The notes under the pieces are model-generated. The model did no database searches. It was not told the DNA's origin and saw only the letters and a program-made list of their open reading frames with translations. A DNA stretch of 64,000 nucleotides, taken from the NCBI RefSeq assembly GCF_025336545.1, contig NZ_JAODBU010000003.1, forward strand, positions 310,001 to 374,000, read 5' to 3'. Positions 45,077 to 54,321 of this stretch are shown in pieces. A program made the position numbers and the translations under genes. Each line of letters begins with the position of its first letter. The first letter of the stretch is position 1. The stretch comes from Eubacterium_U album. GTDB lineage: Bacteria > Bacillota > Clostridia > Lachnospirales > Lachnospiraceae.

Positions 45077-46012
45077 ATGGATGATATAAAAGAAACGACT
45101 GTTACTGAAGAAAAGAAAGAAATTGTAGAACAATATAAGAAGTTATTATTTATAGTAAATCCTAAGGCAGGTCAGAAGAAGAGAGAAGATATACTGGTAG
45201 ATGTTATTAATATTTTTAATGACTATGGTTATGAAGTGTTAATAAAATTTACAAGAAGAGAAAAGCATGCTATAGAGATTGTGAAAGCTCTCGGTAGTCA
45301 GGTTGATATGATTGCCTGTATGGGTGGAGATGGTACATTAAACGAAGTTATGGCGGGAATGCGTTCAGCCAGACTTAAAAAACCGTTAGGATATATACCG
45401 GCGGGTTCAACAAATGATTTTGCAAACAGTCTTAATTTGCCATCAGACCCTGTTGAGGCAGCAAAGCATATGGTGACTCATAAAGCAAAATATATAGATA
45501 TTGGAAAATTTAATGACAGATATTTTGTCTATACGGCATCGGCAGGAATATTTACAAAAGCCTCATATTCAGCACCACAGAATATTAAAAATATGCTTGG
45601 ACATTTTGCTTACGTTTTAGAGGGAGTTAAGGATTTAACTCAGGTTAAGCGAATGAAATTAGAGATTGAAAATGAAGATGAAGTAATCGAAGGCGAATAC
45701 ATATTTGTGGCTATTTGTAATGCCACATCAATTGGCGGTGTAATGACAATTGATGAAGGAAAAGTTGATTTTGCAGATGGATTATTTGAGTTATTGCTAA
45801 TTAAATATCCGAAGGATTTAATCGAACTTGGAATAATTATAAATGAACTTACAAATCAGATATATGATAAACATATCAGATTATTAAAAGTTTCAAAACT
45901 TAAAATTTCAGACAGTAGTGATATTGACTGGTCACTGGATGGAGAAAAAGAGGATGGCAGAAAGAACATGAAATTCAGGGTCATCCATAATGCAGTTAAA
46001 TTAGTATATTAA
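45077..46012 (+). CDS. diacylglycerol/lipid kinase family protein (YegS/DagK-like)
   Basis: This 311-residue lipid kinase has the catalytic-domain motifs LFIVNPKAGQKK, CMGGDGTLNEVMAG and GYIPAGSTNDFANS, and the C-terminal beta domain with WSLDGEKEDG. Such enzymes phosphorylate diacylglycerol or related lipids at the membrane and feed phospholipid recycling. An upstream in-frame ATG at 45071 abuts AGGAGG directly, so ATG 45077 is preferred. It is a single gene with no clear functional neighbour. Confidence 0.88.
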   Translation: MDDIKETTVTEEKKEIVEQYKKLLFIVNPKAGQKKREDILVDVINIFNDYGYEVLIKFTRREKHAIEIVKALGSQVDMIACMGGDGTLNEVMAGMRSARLKKPLGYIPAGSTNDFANSLNLPSDPVEAAKHMVTHKAKYIDIGKFNDRYFVYTASAGIFTKASYSAPQNIKNMLGHFAYVLEGVKDLTQVKRMKLEIENEDEVIEGEYIFVAICNATSIGGVMTIDEGKVDFADGLFELLLIKYPKDLIELGIIINELTNQIYDKHIRLLKVSKLKISDSSDIDWSLDGEKEDGRKNMKFRVIHNAVKLVY

Positions 46013-46076
46013 AGAATATATGAAAGGCGAGATTTGAAGTAGTTAGAAAGTTAGTAAGAAAAGGAGTGTACAATAT

Positions 46077-47438
46077 ATGACATTAAACAAAGAAGACATG
46101 AAAGCACTTACAGATAAGTACGCAAAAATGTGTGGGGAAAATGATACAGTTGAGCAGAATTTATTTGCAGAATACGGTGTAAAAAGAGGTCTTAGAGATA
46201 TAAATGGAAAAGGTGTTCTTACAGGAATTACAAATATTTCACGTGTTGAATCTACACAGATAATTGATGGAAAATCAGTTCCATGCCCGGGTAGATTATT
46301 TTACAGAGGTTATAATATAAAGGACCTTGTAAATGGATTTATTGCAGAAGACAGATTCGGATTCGAAGAGACAGCATATTTATTGCTTTTTGGTAAATTA
46401 CCTAAAAAAGATGAAATAGAAGATTTTAGCAAAATGCTTTCAGCACAAAGAAAATTACCTACAAACTTTGTAAGGGATGTAATTATGAAAGCACCAAGTG
46501 CTGATATCATGAATTCTTTGACAAAGAGCATACTTACATTAGCATCTTATGATAAGAATGCATCTGATACATCAGTGGAAAATGTAATTCAGCAGAGTGT
46601 CAAACTTATAAGTACATTCCCAATGATGGCTGTGTATGGATATCATGCATATAATCACTATCATTGTGGAAAGAGTATGTACATTCACAGACCGCTTCCG
46701 GGACTTTCTACAGCAGAAAATCTTTTAAGAATGCTTAGACCTGATAAGAAATATACACATTTAGAGGCTAAGGTTCTTGATTTAGCTTTAGTTTTACATA
46801 TGGAACATGGTGGTGGAAATAACTCGACTTTCACAACGAGAGTTGTTACTTCATCAGGTTCAGATACATACGCAACAATTGCAGCAGCTCTTTGTTCTTT
46901 GAAGGGACCAAGACATGGTGGTGCAAATGTAAAGGTTGTTGATATGTTCCAGGATATTAAGCATAATTGCAAACATTATGATGACGAACATGAGATTAAA
47001 GAGTATTTAAGAAAAATATTAAATAAAGAAGCATTTGACAAAAAAGGTCTTATATATGGAATGGGTCATGCGGTTTATTCTGTTTCTGATCCTAGAGCAG
47101 AAGTGTTTAAAAGATTTGTTGAACAGCTTGCAGAAGAAAAGCACAGACAGAAAGACTTTAAGTTATATAGTATGATTGAAAGATTAGCACCTGAAGTAAT
47201 TGGCGAGGAACGTCATATTTATAAGGGAGTTAGTGCAAATGTCGATTTCTACAGCGGACTTGTATATAGCATGTTGGATATTCCTAAAGAATTATATACA
47301 CCAATATTTGCAATCGCAAGAATTGTAGGATGGAGTGCACATCGTATCGAAGAAATAATTAATGCTGATAAGATTATGAGACCTGCTTATGTAAGCAACT
47401 GTGCTTTTAATGATTATATAGAAGTTGAGGACAGATAG
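46077..47438 (+). CDS. citrate synthase
   Basis: It condenses oxaloacetate and acetyl-CoA. The 453-residue protein has the catalytic residues in HMEHGGGNNSTFTTR and GMGHAVYSVSDPRAEVF, and substrate-binding RLFYRGYNIKDL near the N-terminus. Its length and N-terminus match the clostridial long form. No aconitase or isocitrate dehydrogenase is adjacent. In a fermentative organism it would supply 2-oxoglutarate and glutamate. AAGGAGTGTAC lies before the ATG. greA follows 11 nt later. Confidence 0.93.
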   Translation: MTLNKEDMKALTDKYAKMCGENDTVEQNLFAEYGVKRGLRDINGKGVLTGITNISRVESTQIIDGKSVPCPGRLFYRGYNIKDLVNGFIAEDRFGFEETAYLLLFGKLPKKDEIEDFSKMLSAQRKLPTNFVRDVIMKAPSADIMNSLTKSILTLASYDKNASDTSVENVIQQSVKLISTFPMMAVYGYHAYNHYHCGKSMYIHRPLPGLSTAENLLRMLRPDKKYTHLEAKVLDLALVLHMEHGGGNNSTFTTRVVTSSGSDTYATIAAALCSLKGPRHGGANVKVVDMFQDIKHNCKHYDDEHEIKEYLRKILNKEAFDKKGLIYGMGHAVYSVSDPRAEVFKRFVEQLAEEKHRQKDFKLYSMIERLAPEVIGEERHIYKGVSANVDFYSGLVYSMLDIPKELYTPIFAIARIVGWSAHRIEEIINADKIMRPAYVSNCAFNDYIEVEDR

Positions 47439-47449
47439 AAGGTAGAGTT

Positions 47450-47947
47450 ATGCAGTTAACACAAAGTGATATTGAAAAAATAAAAGAAGAAATAGAACAT
47501 AGAAAAATCGTAGTTCGAAAGGAAGCGCTTGAAGATGTTAAGGTTGCGAGGGCACAGGGAGATTTGAGCGAGAATTTTGAATATAAGGCAGCAAAACAAT
47601 TTAAAAATAAAAATGAAAGCAGAATTCGATATTTAGAGAAACTTCTTAAAACTGCAACTATTATTTCAGATGATTCTAAAGAAGATGAAGTAGGTTTGAA
47701 TAAAACTGTGGACATTTATTTTGAAGAAGATGATGAAGTCCTTACTTACAAAATAGTAAGTACAATGAGAGGTGATTCCATGAGTGGACGAATCAGTAAT
47801 GAATCGCCTATCGGAAGAGCACTTATGGGACATAAAGTTGGAGACAGAGTGGAAGTGAAAGTTAATGACAATGTAAGTTATTTTGTTGTAATTAAGAAAA
47901 TCGAAAATACCGGAGAAGAAGAAAAAGATAATATACGAAGCTTTTAA
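47450..47947 (+). CDS. greA: transcription elongation factor GreA
   Basis: GreA rescues backtracked RNA polymerase by stimulating transcript cleavage. The 165-residue protein has the N-terminal coiled coil with the signature ARAQGDLSENFEYKAAK, whose Asp and Glu form the acidic tip. Its C-terminal FKBP-like domain contains NESPIGRALMGHKVGDRVEV. The sequence beyond is slightly longer than the typical 158. A second GreA-family paralogue elsewhere cannot be excluded. It is closely spaced after citrate synthase. Confidence 0.9.
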   Translation: MQLTQSDIEKIKEEIEHRKIVVRKEALEDVKVARAQGDLSENFEYKAAKQFKNKNESRIRYLEKLLKTATIISDDSKEDEVGLNKTVDIYFEEDDEVLTYKIVSTMRGDSMSGRISNESPIGRALMGHKVGDRVEVKVNDNVSYFVVIKKIENTGEEEKDNIRSF

Positions 47948-48107
47948 TATGAAACTGTTACATTAAGACGTTGGAATATATATTTAGTTAAGTAAAATCA
48001 TTTGAGTGTTAATGATATGACAAAACTACGATATTTTTATTTATTTCAAGGTCTTGGTGCGGCAGTTTTTTTAATGATTGATAAATTTTGTGAAAGGGCA
48101 GGAGAAT

Positions 48108-49097
48108 ATGAGAAATAGCAAACAGAAGTTAAAACTGTTATATCTTATACAGATTTTTGATGAATATACGGATGAAGAACATGGAATAACCATGAGTGAG
48201 ATAATAAAGAAGCTAGATGATAATGGCATCAAAGCTGAACGAAAATCAATATACGACGATATAGAACAACTTGGAACTGTAGGATATGAAATAGTAACTG
48301 AAAAATTAAATAGGGAAACAGTATATAAAACAGTAACAAGAAAATTTGATGTTTCTGAATTAAAAATGTTAGTAGATGTAGTGCAGGCGTCAAAATTCAT
48401 ATCAAAAAAAGATAGTGAAGAGCTTATTAAGAAATTAGAAGGATTTACAAGTAAATATGAAGCTAAGAAACTGCAACGTCAGGTTTATGTGGCAAATCGT
48501 GTGAAAGCTATTTCAAAAAGTGGTTACTACAATATAGACGCCATTCATGATGCAATATATGAAAATAAACAGATTGCATTTGATTATTATATGTGGAACA
48601 CAAAAAAAGAACTTGTTATAAGAAATGACGGAAATAAAACGGATATAAGTCCGTGGGCTTTGTCTTGGGATGATGAAAATTACTATATGGTAGCATTTGA
48701 TTCAGCAAAACAGAGTATAAGACATTATCGTGTGGACAAAATGAAGGATATTAAAATTTTAAATAAAGAAAGAGACGGCAAAAAAGAATTTGAAAAATTT
48801 GATGTTGCAAAATATACAAAGCAGACATTTGGAATGTTTACCGGAAATATTAAGAATGTACAGATGGAATTTGATAACAGTTTAGTAGGAGTAGTGGTAG
48901 ACAGATTTGGTACAGATGTAATGATAATTCCAAAGAAAGATGATAAATTTACAATTAATGTGGATGTGTCTGTAAGTTCAATGTTTTACAGCTGGGTAGC
49001 GGGATTTGAAGACAAGGTTAAGATACTTGGACCGCAGGAAGTTGTAGATGGTATGAAAAATATGATAGAAAAACTTAGTAATCAGTATAAATACTGA
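48108..49097 (+). CDS. WYL-domain transcriptional regulator
   Basis: The 329-residue protein has an N-terminal winged helix-turn-helix (YLIQIFDEYTDEEHG, then MSEIIKKL and RKSIYDDIEQL). It is followed by a WYL domain (IAFDYYMWN, then ISPWALSWDDENYYMVAFD and RHYRVDKMKDI) and a C-terminal WCX-like extension. WYL proteins sense ligands, possibly nucleic acids, and regulate transcription. ATG 48108 has GCAGGAGAAT before it, and the longer TTG-initiated frame lacks a site. Targets are unknown. The PAS protein gene is 43 nt downstream. Confidence 0.88.
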   Translation: MRNSKQKLKLLYLIQIFDEYTDEEHGITMSEIIKKLDDNGIKAERKSIYDDIEQLGTVGYEIVTEKLNRETVYKTVTRKFDVSELKMLVDVVQASKFISKKDSEELIKKLEGFTSKYEAKKLQRQVYVANRVKAISKSGYYNIDAIHDAIYENKQIAFDYYMWNTKKELVIRNDGNKTDISPWALSWDDENYYMVAFDSAKQSIRHYRVDKMKDIKILNKERDGKKEFEKFDVAKYTKQTFGMFTGNIKNVQMEFDNSLVGVVVDRFGTDVMIIPKKDDKFTINVDVSVSSMFYSWVAGFEDKVKILGPQEVVDGMKNMIEKLSNQYKY

Positions 49098-49140
49098 TGG
49101 ATAGTAATAAGAAATGACTGAAAAATATTGGGAGGATTAA

Positions 49141-50355
49141 ATGGAAGGAGCATTTGAAGTAATAAAAGATTTACTTGGTGGATTATCATGGGACAGAGAA
49201 TCGGTTTATGCAAGATTGAGTCAAAGTATTGATAGTGCTATAAGGAGTAGTCTGGTAATTGTGTTGTATAAAGAAGGGAAAGAAGAACTTATATTTGCAA
49301 ATGATATGTTCTACGAAAATATAGGTGAGGACAGGGATGGATATGAATATAAAGAAGCTGATATTAAAAAGAGAATAAAGCCTGAAAATAAGGTGGTTAA
49401 ATATGAAAAATGTGTTGAAAAATCGATGCTTACAGGTGAGACTCAGGAAATCATATATCAGTTTGAAAGGTATGATGGAAAGGTGATATGGGTAAGAAAA
49501 AGATTTGCAGCTATTTGCAATGAAGGAGAATATATAATCGTATCTGTAGCCACAAATATTACTAAAAGTATAGAGATAAGCCGGCAGATTGAGATTGAAA
49601 AATATAGATTTCAGAAAGTAATTGAGCAGACGGATTTAGCAATAATAGAATGGGATTATTATAATAATACATTTTATTCGACAGAGTCATATAAGAAATA
49701 TAAAATGAGTGAGGGCAATCAGGACCGTATTTTTAAGAAAAAATCGATTATTGGCTACACTCATCCGGATGATGTAGAAAAAATGAAAAAATTTGTATCA
49801 AATTGTATTTTGACACCAGGTAAAATGGAATGCATTGTAAGACTTAAACTTATTGATGATACTTATAGCTGGAGCAAAATAACGGTTGTTTCAGAGTATG
49901 ACATAGATGGAAATAAAATGAAGACATTAGCAATTATAGCTGATGTAAATGAGGATATGGAACGCCGGAAAAAAGTAAGAATCGCAGTAGATATAGTAAA
50001 TACTTTGGTGGCAAATGAGTATGAGGAAATATTTACAATTAATGCATTTACAGGTGAACCTGTAGTTTATAAAGAAGGCATATCAAAAGTTGTAGAGGAA
50101 CAAAATAAAGTAGGATTTAAATTGGGTGTTGAAAACTATATAAAAACTTATTGTATGGATGAAAATCCTGAACAAACAGCTAAAGAATTGAATCTTGATT
50201 ATGTAAAAGAACAACTTGAAAATAATAATACATATCAGAAAATTTATTCAATAATGGATGAAAATAATAATATAAAAATGAAAAGGGCGCTTTACACATA
50301 TTTAAATAAACACAAAGATACTATTGTGTGCACAATAATGGAAGTAGGAAAATAA
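49141..50355 (+). CDS. PAS-domain protein without a recognisable output domain
   Basis: The 404-residue cytosolic protein has two PAS-like regions. The first is about 30-145 (ILVIVLYKEGKEELIFANDMFYENIGED region, then WVRKRFAAICNEGEYIIVSV in part). The second is about 150-275 (TDLAIIEWDYYNN, GYTHPDDVEKM, WSKITVVSEYD). A third alpha/beta region follows from about 285 (EYEEIFTINAFTGEPV). GGDEF, EAL, kinase and DNA-binding modules are not seen, although similar PAS arrangements often precede GGDEF in clostridia. It may be an adaptor or a truncated regulator. The EamA gene begins 1 nt after its stop. Confidence 0.7.
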   Translation: MEGAFEVIKDLLGGLSWDRESVYARLSQSIDSAIRSSLVIVLYKEGKEELIFANDMFYENIGEDRDGYEYKEADIKKRIKPENKVVKYEKCVEKSMLTGETQEIIYQFERYDGKVIWVRKRFAAICNEGEYIIVSVATNITKSIEISRQIEIEKYRFQKVIEQTDLAIIEWDYYNNTFYSTESYKKYKMSEGNQDRIFKKKSIIGYTHPDDVEKMKKFVSNCILTPGKMECIVRLKLIDDTYSWSKITVVSEYDIDGNKMKTLAIIADVNEDMERRKKVRIAVDIVNTLVANEYEEIFTINAFTGEPVVYKEGISKVVEEQNKVGFKLGVENYIKTYCMDENPEQTAKELNLDYVKEQLENNNTYQKIYSIMDENNNIKMKRALYTYLNKHKDTIVCTIMEVGK

Positions 50356-50356
50356 T

Positions 50357-51400
50357 ATGAGTGTAAATAGAGAATTGAATAGTATGGAGAAAAGACGTGA
50401 TACTATTTTGGATGATGACAATGAAAATGCTATAAAATTAAATGATGAAGATCGAAATACAATCACAAAGAATAAATCTAAAGATAAATTACTCAAGAAA
50501 ACATGGGTGGTATGTCTTCTTGCAATGGTGTGCTGTTTCCTTTGGGGCAGCGCATTTCCATGTATAAAAACAGGCTACAGAATGCTTGATATTAAATCAG
50601 GAGAATATGCCTCACAAATATTATTTGCGGGTATAAGATTTGCATTAGCCGGTATTTTAGTAATTGTAACTAACAGCATAATACGAAGAAAAGTAATTCT
50701 TCCAAAGAAACCAGGATACATTTTTACGCTCAGTATATTCCAGACATCAGGACAGTACCTGTTCTTTTATATAGGAATGGCGCATACGACAGGAGTACGT
50801 AGTTCTATTATTACAGGTTCAGGTGTATTTTTAGCAATTGTGGTAGCGGCTTTTATTTTTCATCAGGAAAAATTGAATGCAACTAAGATAATAGGTACGT
50901 TGATTGGATTTGCAGGAGTTTTAATTGTAAATATAACAGGAATAAACGGTGGCGGACAATGGTCGTTTATGGGAGAAGGATTTATATTTCTTGCAGCGAT
51001 TTCGTCCGCATTTTCATCTTCATTTATTAAGAAATTTTCAAATGACGCTGATGTTGTAATGCTTAGTGGATATCAGTTTTTTTCAGGTGGAGTAATTTTG
51101 GCTGTGATTGGCAAACTGCTTGGCGGAAATGTAGTTATTTCAACTCCTAATGTTGTTATAATGATTATTTACATGGCATTTATTTCGGCGACAGCATATA
51201 CAATATGGAGTATATTATTAAAATTTAATACGGTATCAAAAGTTTCTGTATACAAATTTATGAATCCTGTTTTTGGAGTTATTCTTTCAGCTTTATTTTT
51301 ACCGGGAGAAAGCAGCCAGATAGGTGGACAGGTTATTGTAGCACTGATGTTTGTATGTGTAGGAATTGTGATTGTAAATAACGTTCAAACACACCAATAA
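50357..51400 (+). CDS. EamA (DMT) family transporter
   Basis: The 347-residue membrane protein has ten hydrophobic segments in two EamA halves (CCFLWGSAFPCIKTGYRM; LAAISSAFSSSFIKKF). A charged, unusual cytoplasmic N-terminal tail of about 48 residues comes first. DMT proteins export metabolites or amino acids, and the substrate is unknown. It starts 1 nt after the PAS gene, with a GGAAAATA site, and is likely co-transcribed and co-translated with it. A Met at residue 10 is an alternative start. Confidence 0.88.
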   Translation: MSVNRELNSMEKRRDTILDDDNENAIKLNDEDRNTITKNKSKDKLLKKTWVVCLLAMVCCFLWGSAFPCIKTGYRMLDIKSGEYASQILFAGIRFALAGILVIVTNSIIRRKVILPKKPGYIFTLSIFQTSGQYLFFYIGMAHTTGVRSSIITGSGVFLAIVVAAFIFHQEKLNATKIIGTLIGFAGVLIVNITGINGGGQWSFMGEGFIFLAAISSAFSSSFIKKFSNDADVVMLSGYQFFSGGVILAVIGKLLGGNVVISTPNVVIMIIYMAFISATAYTIWSILLKFNTVSKVSVYKFMNPVFGVILSALFLPGESSQIGGQVIVALMFVCVGIVIVNNVQTHQ

Positions 51401-51446
51401 ATTTGCAAAAAAAGTAACGAAATTATGCAGATTAACAAGTTTTACA

Positions 51447-51475
51447 TTGTTATAGTCAATTGTTTTTAGTATAAT
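51447..51475 (+). promoter_or_regulatory. promoter of the paaK-ACT unit
   Basis: TTGTTA, a 17-bp spacer and a perfect TATAAT, about 66 bp before the start codon. Confidence 0.7.
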
Positions 51476-51541
51476 AGAGTTTATCAGTTTAAAGTGTTAG
51501 CGTAAATACTGCTAAAATTTATTACATAAGGAGATAACATA

Positions 51542-52855
51542 ATGAGCGTAAAGGAAATGATTTTAGACTCAAAGCATGAGTGTATGAGCCGGGACGAGAT
51601 GGCAGCACTTCAGGGAGAGAGACTTGTTGATTTAGTAAACAGAGTTTATAACAATGTACCATTCTACACAAAGAAGATGAAAGAATTAGGTGTAGAACCC
51701 GGTGATATTAAAGGAATTGAAGATATTGTTAAACTTCCATTTACCACAAAGGAAGATTTGAGAAATAATTATCCATTCGGACTTAGAGCAGTACCGCAGT
51801 CAGAAATTGTACGTGTACAGGGAACTTCAGGAACAACAGGTAAGCTTACTATAGTGCCATATACACAGAAGGACATTGATGTATGGGCAGAATGTGTAGG
51901 AAGATGTATGACAATGGCAGGACTTACAAAGGAAGATGTAATTCATGTATGCTATGGTTATGGTTTGTTTACAGGTGGACTTGGAATGGATTTTGGTGCA
52001 AGAAGAATTGGCGCTATGACGGTTCCTATGTCTGCAGGAAATACACAGAGACAGATTATGTGTATGGAAGATTTTGGCGCAACAGCTCTTACATGTACAC
52101 CATCATATGCTTTGCATCTTGCAGAAACAATTACAGAGATGGGCAAGGTTGATGATATGAAATTAAAAGTCGGAATTCATGGAGCAGAGCCTTGGACAGA
52201 AGAAATGAGAAAGAAAATTGAAGACATTTTACATATTGAATGTTTTGATATTTACGGATTATGTGAAATTACAGGACCGGGTGTTGCAATGGATTGTAAA
52301 CAACACAATGGATTACATATTAACCATGACTTCTTCTATCCGGAAGTACTTGATCCTGTTACAAATGAATCGGTAGGAGACAATAATTTAGGTGAACTTG
52401 TATTTACTACTTTAGTAAAGGAAGGTATGCCGTTACTTAGATATAGAACTAAAGATTTAACAAGCATTGACCATACTACATGTGAATGTGGAAGAACAAC
52501 ACCTAGAATTTCTAAATTCAAAGGACGTACAGATGACATGAAGGTTATTCGTGGTGTAAATGTATTCCCAACACAGGTTGAAACAGCACTTTTATCAATG
52601 GGTGGAGATATTTCTAACCATTATATGATGATTGTAGACCGTGAAAATAATACAGATAAACTAACAGTAATGGTTGAAGTAAATGAGAATCTCTTCTCAG
52701 ATGAAATTAGCAAGTTAAATGATTTGAAGAAGAAGGTTGGAGCTAAATTAAAACAGGCTTTAGGTATATCTGCTGAAATTAAATTAGTAGAACCTAAGAC
52801 AATCCAGAGAAGTGAAGGTAAAGCAGTACGAGTAATTGATAATCGTAATTTGTAA
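51542..52855 (+). CDS. phenylacetate-CoA ligase family AMP-forming enzyme
   Basis: The 437-residue PaaK-like adenylate-forming ligase has the P-loop VQGTSGTTGKLTIVPYT and GVAMDCKQHNGLHINHD. It also has LRYRTKDLTSI and a C-terminal KGRTDDMKVIRGVNVFP hinge. It activates an aromatic or aryl acid with CoA. In gut Clostridia the substrate could be phenylacetate or an indole/aryl acid from amino-acid fermentation. AAGGAGATAAC precedes the ATG. Its 3' end, including the stop, is duplicated in the following spacer. An ACT-domain protein gene follows, a common pairing. Confidence 0.9.
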   Translation: MSVKEMILDSKHECMSRDEMAALQGERLVDLVNRVYNNVPFYTKKMKELGVEPGDIKGIEDIVKLPFTTKEDLRNNYPFGLRAVPQSEIVRVQGTSGTTGKLTIVPYTQKDIDVWAECVGRCMTMAGLTKEDVIHVCYGYGLFTGGLGMDFGARRIGAMTVPMSAGNTQRQIMCMEDFGATALTCTPSYALHLAETITEMGKVDDMKLKVGIHGAEPWTEEMRKKIEDILHIECFDIYGLCEITGPGVAMDCKQHNGLHINHDFFYPEVLDPVTNESVGDNNLGELVFTTLVKEGMPLLRYRTKDLTSIDHTTCECGRTTPRISKFKGRTDDMKVIRGVNVFPTQVETALLSMGGDISNHYMMIVDRENNTDKLTVMVEVNENLFSDEISKLNDLKKKVGAKLKQALGISAEIKLVEPKTIQRSEGKAVRVIDNRNL

Positions 52856-52918
52856 TAGCAGGAGATAACGGATATTTATAATCGTAATTTGTAATAGCAG
52901 GAGATAACGGATATTTAT
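52841..52918 (+). repeat. 39-bp tandem duplication covering the paaK stop codon
   Basis: Two identical 39-bp units (52841-52879 and 52880-52918). The first contains the last codons and TAA of the ligase gene. Both hold AGCAGGAGATAACGG, so the duplication also copied a ribosome-site-like sequence. Exact identity suggests a recent slippage event. Confidence 0.9.
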
Positions 52919-52992
52919 AATAATAAATAATAAGTTTTTATTATAAATAATCGTAATCTTAATCGAAATCGTAATTTATAGGAGGTAATTTT

Positions 52993-53427
52993 ATGGCATT
53001 AAAACAGTTGACAGTGTTCCTTGAAAATAAAGAAGGACATTTAAATGATGTATTAAAGACTTTGGCAGACAATGATGTTAACATTATTGTAGCAGCCTTA
53101 GCGGAATCAGCTGATTTCGGAATATTAAGAATGATTGTTCCAGAACCTGAAAAGGCTAGAGAAATTTTAAAGAATGCAGATTTTTCTGCAAAATTAACAG
53201 AGGTACTTTGTGTAAGCGTTCCTCATAAAGCAGGTTCACTTGCAAAGACTTTAAAGGTTCTTGCAGATGCTAATGTAAATGTAGAATATATGTATGCATT
53301 TTCAAGTGGAATCAACGCAGCAGCAGTTATTAAGACAAAAAATGTAAATGTAGCTACAAAGGTTCTTGAATCTGAAGGATTTGAATTCTGGGATGAAGAA
53401 AAAATTAAAGATATTAGTGAACAGTAG
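52993..53427 (+). CDS. double ACT-domain amino-acid-binding protein
   Basis: The 144-residue protein consists of two ACT domains (KQLTVFLENKEGHLNDVLKT; CVSVPHKAGSLAKTLKVLAD). It has no catalytic partner domain. ACT-only proteins often follow paaK-like genes in Clostridia and probably bind an aromatic amino acid to tune the ligase. That is inferred from context. AGGAGGTAATTTT precedes the ATG. No terminator lies between it and paaK. Confidence 0.9.
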   Translation: MALKQLTVFLENKEGHLNDVLKTLADNDVNIIVAALAESADFGILRMIVPEPEKAREILKNADFSAKLTEVLCVSVPHKAGSLAKTLKVLADANVNVEYMYAFSSGINAAAVIKTKNVNVATKVLESEGFEFWDEEKIKDISEQ

Positions 53428-53495
53428 GATAGTTTAACAAATTAAAAAGCATTGTTAAATTGTTAAATGGAAAGCAATAATGTGCATAAAAGTAT

Positions 53496-53569
53496 AAAGA
53501 AACTAAAAAAGTTTTAATAATTGAGAGAACGATAGTACATAAAAAGAAACTAAAAAAGTTTTATTAATT
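53496..53569 (+). repeat. two 27-bp direct repeats
   Basis: AAAGAAACTAAAAAAGTTTT followed by A/T-AATT occurs at 53496-53522 and 53543-53569 (one or two differences). Each unit contains the mini-hairpin AAACT/AGTTT. It is a local duplication in the spacer after the ACT gene. Confidence 0.75.
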
Positions 53570-53589
53570 CAAAGAATTAAAGTATGTAT

Positions 53590-53658
53590 AAAAGAGACTT
53601 AAAAAAATACGGATGACTTGCAAAAGACAAATTTGCCGGATATTTTAAGTCTCTTTTT
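53590..53658 (+). terminator. Rho-independent terminator of the paaK-ACT unit
   Basis: AAAAGAGACTTAAAA pairs with the segment TTTTAAGTCTCTTTT, extended inward by CGG/CCG, and a T-run follows. Confidence 0.85.
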
Positions 53659-53789
53659 AATGCTCTTAATGATTCTTTATTCTGTATTTTGTTATTAAAA
53701 GTGTTTATATAAGTAATATTTGCAATAGTGTTTGAGTGGAGTTTTAACTCCGAAGTTAGTTTAGATTGTTCCGTAAATTTTTCAAATAA

Positions 53790-53830
53790 AAGTGTACCAT
53801 ATAAGTAAGGACACATCTGCCATGGCACAA
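53790..53830. repeat. dispersed ~41-bp element, copy B
   Basis: AAGTGTACCATATAAGT, then GGACACATCTGCCATG and CACAA. It matches copy A at 21515-21555 at about 80% of positions. See copy A for interpretation. Confidence 0.5.
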
Positions 53831-53866
53831 AACTAATTCAATGAAAATAATTATATTTTTTACGGA

Positions 53867-54112
53867 ATATATCGAAAAAATAATATATATCCGTAAATTG
53901 GTTTACATAATGAAAAAGTAACTTATTTATATTATGGTTTACCCAATAAAAAATATTGAATTTCCATATTATATTATAGTTTTTTTATATAAATATTAAA
54001 TTCCTAAAATTTAGTTTCCATAATAAAAAATAATAATCATATATTAATTGCTCTATATAATGAAAAAATAGTGATTATACATAATTTGATTAGCATAACA
54101 AAAAAAGAAATT
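53867..54112. repeat. degenerate array of ~36-bp AT-rich units
   Basis: About seven units start near 53867, 53902, 53938, 53980, 54015, 54051 and 54090, with steps of 35-42 bp. A rough shared pattern is TTT-x-CATAAT-x-AAAAA-TA, then ATTATATATTAATTTG. The units are too diverged and too AT-rich to be certain, and chance similarity is possible. Confidence 0.35.
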
Positions 54113-54321
54113 TTTGCCTTGAAATAAACGAAAAGTTAGCTTTCACTATATATAGTGCAAAATAAAATTTAACATTATATAGAATTGTAAAATAAATGAT
54201 TGTATAATTTTCTTATGATATTTGATTCTGTATAACAATACAGTTAGTAACAACGGAGATGTCATATTTTGAAAAAGATATGTTAAGTAGTACAAAATGT
54301 ACAGAAGGGTGAGGTGTAAAT

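Larger units (their letters stand above)
53428..54321. other. 894-bp gene-free region between the ACT protein and pyrophosphatase genes
   Basis: This is the longest spacer in the window. It holds two direct repeats, a terminator, copy B of the dispersed element and an array of degenerate units of about 36 bp. The promoter of the pyrophosphatase gene should lie near its end but is not clear. No ORF with a ribosome site was found on either strand. Confidence 0.6.
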
